The notes below the pieces were generated by a model, which was not told the DNA's origin, did not search any database, and saw only the letters and a program-made list of their open reading frames with translations. This document shows, piece by piece, positions 61,793-64,000 of a stretch of 64,000 nucleotides of DNA. Numbering within the stretch: the stretch's first letter is position 1; each line of letters begins with the position of its first letter. The position numbers and the translations under genes were made by a program. The stretch is from Alicyclobacillus tolerans (GTDB lineage Bacteria; Bacillota; Bacilli; Alicyclobacillales; Alicyclobacillaceae), in assembly GCF_021739485.1 (NCBI RefSeq), contig NZ_JAJFNK010000011.1, positions 62,001-126,000 of the forward strand, read 5' to 3'.

Positions 61793-62170
61793 TACGCAAT
61801 TTCACACCCGTTCCTGCTTGCCCCATTCCTGTTTGACGCGAATCTCAATTTTTCCACGGATGTGCCCGTTTTTGCTCAATTCGTAAGCCTAGGCCAAATT
61901 CGCCAAGTCAGAGCTTCCGAGACGGGATCGACCTCCCCTGGAACCCTCGTACTGCCGCGACTTTAGCATTCACGTTGGTCACTGACCGCAGCCCCCAATC
62001 TTTTATTCTGAATTTTTAGATGTATCTAAAATATCTTCTTGAATGTCACTCACAATTCGTTCACAATTAATTCCGCGGGACTCGTTCGTCCTTAACACAG
62101 GACGAAGAAATGGGTTAGCGCGCCCATAAGATGGCGCGCAATCACGCTCTATCTAGGGGGAGATCGCGGG

Positions 62171-63784
62171 ATGATGCAAACTCCGTTACTGATGAAGTCG
62201 CTGCTAGAGCGAGCAGAAAAACTGTTTCCGAACAAAGAGGTGGTGTCGCGTACCGCGAATGGGCTGTTGCGTTACACATACCGGGAGTACGGTCAACGCA
62301 CGCGCCGGCTGTCTAGCGTTTTGGCGTCTTTGGGCGTTGAGCGGGGAGACCGGGTCGCCACCTTTGCGTGGAATAGCCACCGACACCTCGAAGCGTATTT
62401 TGCGATTCCATCGATGGGAGCGGTGCTGCATACGGTAAACATCCGGCTGTTTCCAGAACAAATTGCATACATCGTGAATCATGCCGAAGACAAGGTCATG
62501 CTCATTGACGAAGACCTAGTCCCGTTGATTGAAGGCATTCAGGACAAACTCCCCACGGTTTTGGCATACATCATCATGAGTGATAAAGCGGAGTTGCCCG
62601 CGACTACACTCCAACCCGCGTACTCATACGAAGCCCTGCTTCAAACCGGCGACCCGAGTTTCGAATATCCGGACGACCTCGATGAAAACGCCCCCATGGG
62701 GATGTGCTACACTTCCGCCACCACAGGAAACCCCAAAGGGGTGGTGTACTCGCATCGAGGCATCGTGCTCCACAGTTACGCGGTCGGGTTGGTGGACACG
62801 ATTGGCATGTCGGAGTCCGACACGGTCCTCCCCATCGTTCCCATGTTCCACGCCAACGCCTGGGGACAGCCGTTTGCGGCAGTCTGGTACGGGAGCAAGC
62901 AAGTACTGCCGGGACCTCAACCCAACCCGCACATTCTGCTCGATTTGATGGAACAAGAACAAGTGACACTGGCAGCCGCGGTTCCGACCATTTGGCTTAG
63001 CGTGGCCAAATTGCTCGACGAACACCCCCGCGATCTCAAACTGCGCGCTGTGCTGTGCGGCGGTTCCGCGGCACCCCGGGCGCTCATTCAAACCTATGAA
63101 GAAAAATACAACATCCCGTTTGTTCACGCATACGGAATGACCGAAACCAGCCCGCTCGCCACCTTTGCCCGGTTAAAAAGCTACCAGCGAAACCTGTCGA
63201 AAGATGAAATTTTAGATTACCGCGCGAAACAGGGGTTCTTAGTGCCGGGGCTCGACATGCGGGTAGTCGGCGACCGGGGAGACGTTGCGTGGAACGGAGA
63301 GGAAATGGGAGAGTTATTGCTGCGCGGTCCGTGGATCGCGAGCGAATACTACAGGGATGAACGCACGCGCGACGCCTTCAAAAATGGGTGGCTGCACACC
63401 GGGGACGTGGCCACGATCGACCCAGAAGGATTCATCAAACTCGTGGACCGGACCAAAGACCTGGTCAAAAGCGGCGGTGAGTGGATCTCTTCCATGGACT
63501 TAGAAAATGCGTTGATGGCTCACCCCGCCGTGTTTGAAGCGACTGTCGTCGGCATTCCTCATCCGAAGTGGTACGAACGTCCACTTGCATTTGTCACCTT
63601 AAAAGACGCCTTCAAGAGTAAGGTGGACAAACAAGAGCTCATTGAATTCCTCCGTCCTCACTTTGCCAAGTGGTGGTTGCCCGACGACGTTGTTTTTATC
63701 GACGAAATCCCTAAGACATCTGTCGGCAAGTTCTTAAAGAGGGCTCTTCGCGACCAATATGCGAGCCACTTTAAACCCAACTAA
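62171..63784 (+). CDS. Medium/long-chain fatty acid-CoA ligase
   Basis: The 537-residue ANL enzyme has the P-loop [21 protein letters not shown] (Ala instead of Gly in the loop, as in AlkK-like ligases), [18 protein letters not shown], the hinge [36 protein letters not shown] and the final [12 protein letters not shown] lysine. The AlkK-like group often prefers medium- to long-chain acids. ATG 62171-62173 follows GGGGGAGATCGCGGG. It is divergent from the array, and a shared regulator is likely. It could activate the acids that the array degrades. Confidence 0.93.
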   Translation: MMQTPLLMKSLLERAEKLFPNKEVVSRTANGLLRYTYREYGQRTRRLSSVLASLGVERGDRVATFAWNSHRHLEAYFAIPSMGAVLHTVNIRLFPEQIAYIVNHAEDKVMLIDEDLVPLIEGIQDKLPTVLAYIIMSDKAELPATTLQPAYSYEALLQTGDPSFEYPDDLDENAPMGMCYTSATTGNPKGVVYSHRGIVLHSYAVGLVDTIGMSESDTVLPIVPMFHANAWGQPFAAVWYGSKQVLPGPQPNPHILLDLMEQEQVTLAAAVPTIWLSVAKLLDEHPRDLKLRAVLCGGSAAPRALIQTYEEKYNIPFVHAYGMTETSPLATFARLKSYQRNLSKDEILDYRAKQGFLVPGLDMRVVGDRGDVAWNGEEMGELLLRGPWIASEYYRDERTRDAFKNGWLHTGDVATIDPEGFIKLVDRTKDLVKSGGEWISSMDLENALMAHPAVFEATVVGIPHPKWYERPLAFVTLKDAFKSKVDKQELIEFLRPHFAKWWLPDDVVFIDEIPKTSVGKFLKRALRDQYASHFKPN

Positions 63785-63861
63785 GGTCTGCAAGACCATA
63801 CCGTGGGTTGCCGCAAAGCATTTTTGCCGCATCTTGTCCGGATTCGGTAGATTCTTCCTCA

Positions 63862-63878
63862 ACCATGAAATTCATGGT
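63862..63878. promoter_or_regulatory. Palindrome ACCATGAA-A-TTCATGGT
   Basis: A perfect 17-base palindrome lies 80 bases after the ligase stop, in the 216-base tail of the window. It has no T-run and may be an operator of the next gene beyond the edge, whose candidate promoter is at 63959-63986. Confidence 0.4.
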
Positions 63879-63958
63879 CTCAGGGACCTCTGGTTTCATT
63901 AGCTAGCGGATCCTTTTGTATCATGGCGCATACAAGGGTTTTCGCGGCAGGACCACTT

Positions 63959-63986
63959 TTGCTTGAATGTGAAATATCTGTACAAT
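63959..63986 (+). promoter_or_regulatory. Candidate promoter pointing out of the window
   Basis: TTGCTT (63959-63964), 16 bases and TACAAT (63981-63986) face a gene beyond the right edge. Confidence 0.4.
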
Positions 63987-64000
63987 TAACTGTGTACTCA

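Larger units (their letters stand above)
61646..62170. other. 525-base divergent intergenic region between thiolase and acyl-CoA ligase genes
   Basis: There is no gene here. The thiolase side is AT-rich and holds a promoter and a palindrome (61735-61792). On the plus side TTGAAT (62039-62044), 17 bases and CACAAT (62062-62067) is a weak promoter candidate for the ligase gene, whose ribosome site GGGGGAG lies at 62155-62161. Duplicated TCACAATT/TTCACAATT strings stand near 62048-62067. Confidence 0.5.

Noticed and set aside
61735..62070. FadR or FapR box in the cluster's main intergenic region
   Set aside because: The palindromes present do not match the consensus of either factor; only partial TGAATG strings were found.

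Overview
The window reads as chromosomal DNA of an aerobic, endospore-forming member of the Bacillota (class Bacilli). Sporulation genes (spoVB, a SafA-like LysM protein, yunB, a CotS/YutH-type coat kinase), T-box controlled tyrS and pheST, SigI/RsgI, and a gene order close to the Bacillus secDF-comN-spoVB, yajC-tgt-queA-ruvBA-yebC-safA and pheST-zapA-cvpA-mutS2 neighbourhoods support this. A ruvC gene next to ruvAB and many GTG/TTG starts point away from Bacillus subtilis itself and would suit an Alicyclobacillaceae-like lineage; that placement is inference.

Region 1 (1-21 kb, mostly minus strand) holds housekeeping and sporulation genes: partial secD with an unusual leader, comN-like gene, spoVB, a YetF-type membrane protein, a tandem-GGDEF protein, the queA-tgt-yajC operon ending in a clear terminator, the sigI-rsgI operon, ruvB, ruvC-ruvA, a small secreted protein, yebC, a two-gene glutamine-dependent NAD synthetase, and the safA-coat kinase pair. 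Region 2 (21-34 kb) holds yunB, tyrS with a Tyr T-box, a class A penicillin-binding protein on the plus strand, mutS2, a YvlD-type membrane protein, cvpA, zapA and pheST with a Phe T-box. Region 3 (34-37 kb) is a small accessory stretch: a cation diffusion facilitator and an unrecognised 464-residue protein with a degenerate nuclease-like domain, beside an AT-rich 618-base spacer.

Region 4 (36.8-61.6 kb) is one long minus-strand array of 21 genes for acyl-CoA metabolism. Its upstream end (61.6 down to 55.4 kb: thiolase, HSD10-like dehydrogenase, LCAD/IVD-like acyl-CoA dehydrogenase, alpha-methylacyl-CoA racemase with its full catalytic triad, acyl-CoA ligase) looks like a branched-chain acid degradation operon. 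The middle carries an SDR, a PaaG-like isomerase, an acyl-CoA dehydrogenase, an amidase and a class II aldolase, an acyl-CoA ligase and an ACAD11-like dehydrogenase. The downstream end carries acetoacetyl-CoA synthetase, enoyl-CoA hydratase, 3-hydroxybutyryl-CoA dehydrogenase, a hotdog thioesterase, an SDR, an IclR regulator, a second thiolase, a FabG/PhaB-like reductase and a benzoylformate decarboxylase-like enzyme, closed by a terminator. A divergent acyl-CoA ligase follows on the plus strand at 62.2 kb.

No rRNA, tRNA, CRISPR array, insertion sequence or prophage was seen. The most interesting items are a possible Sec-monitoring leader peptide overlapping secD, the orphan protein at 34815-36209, operator-like palindromes at two promoters of the acyl-CoA cluster, and many unrelated short tandem duplications confined to gene spacers.
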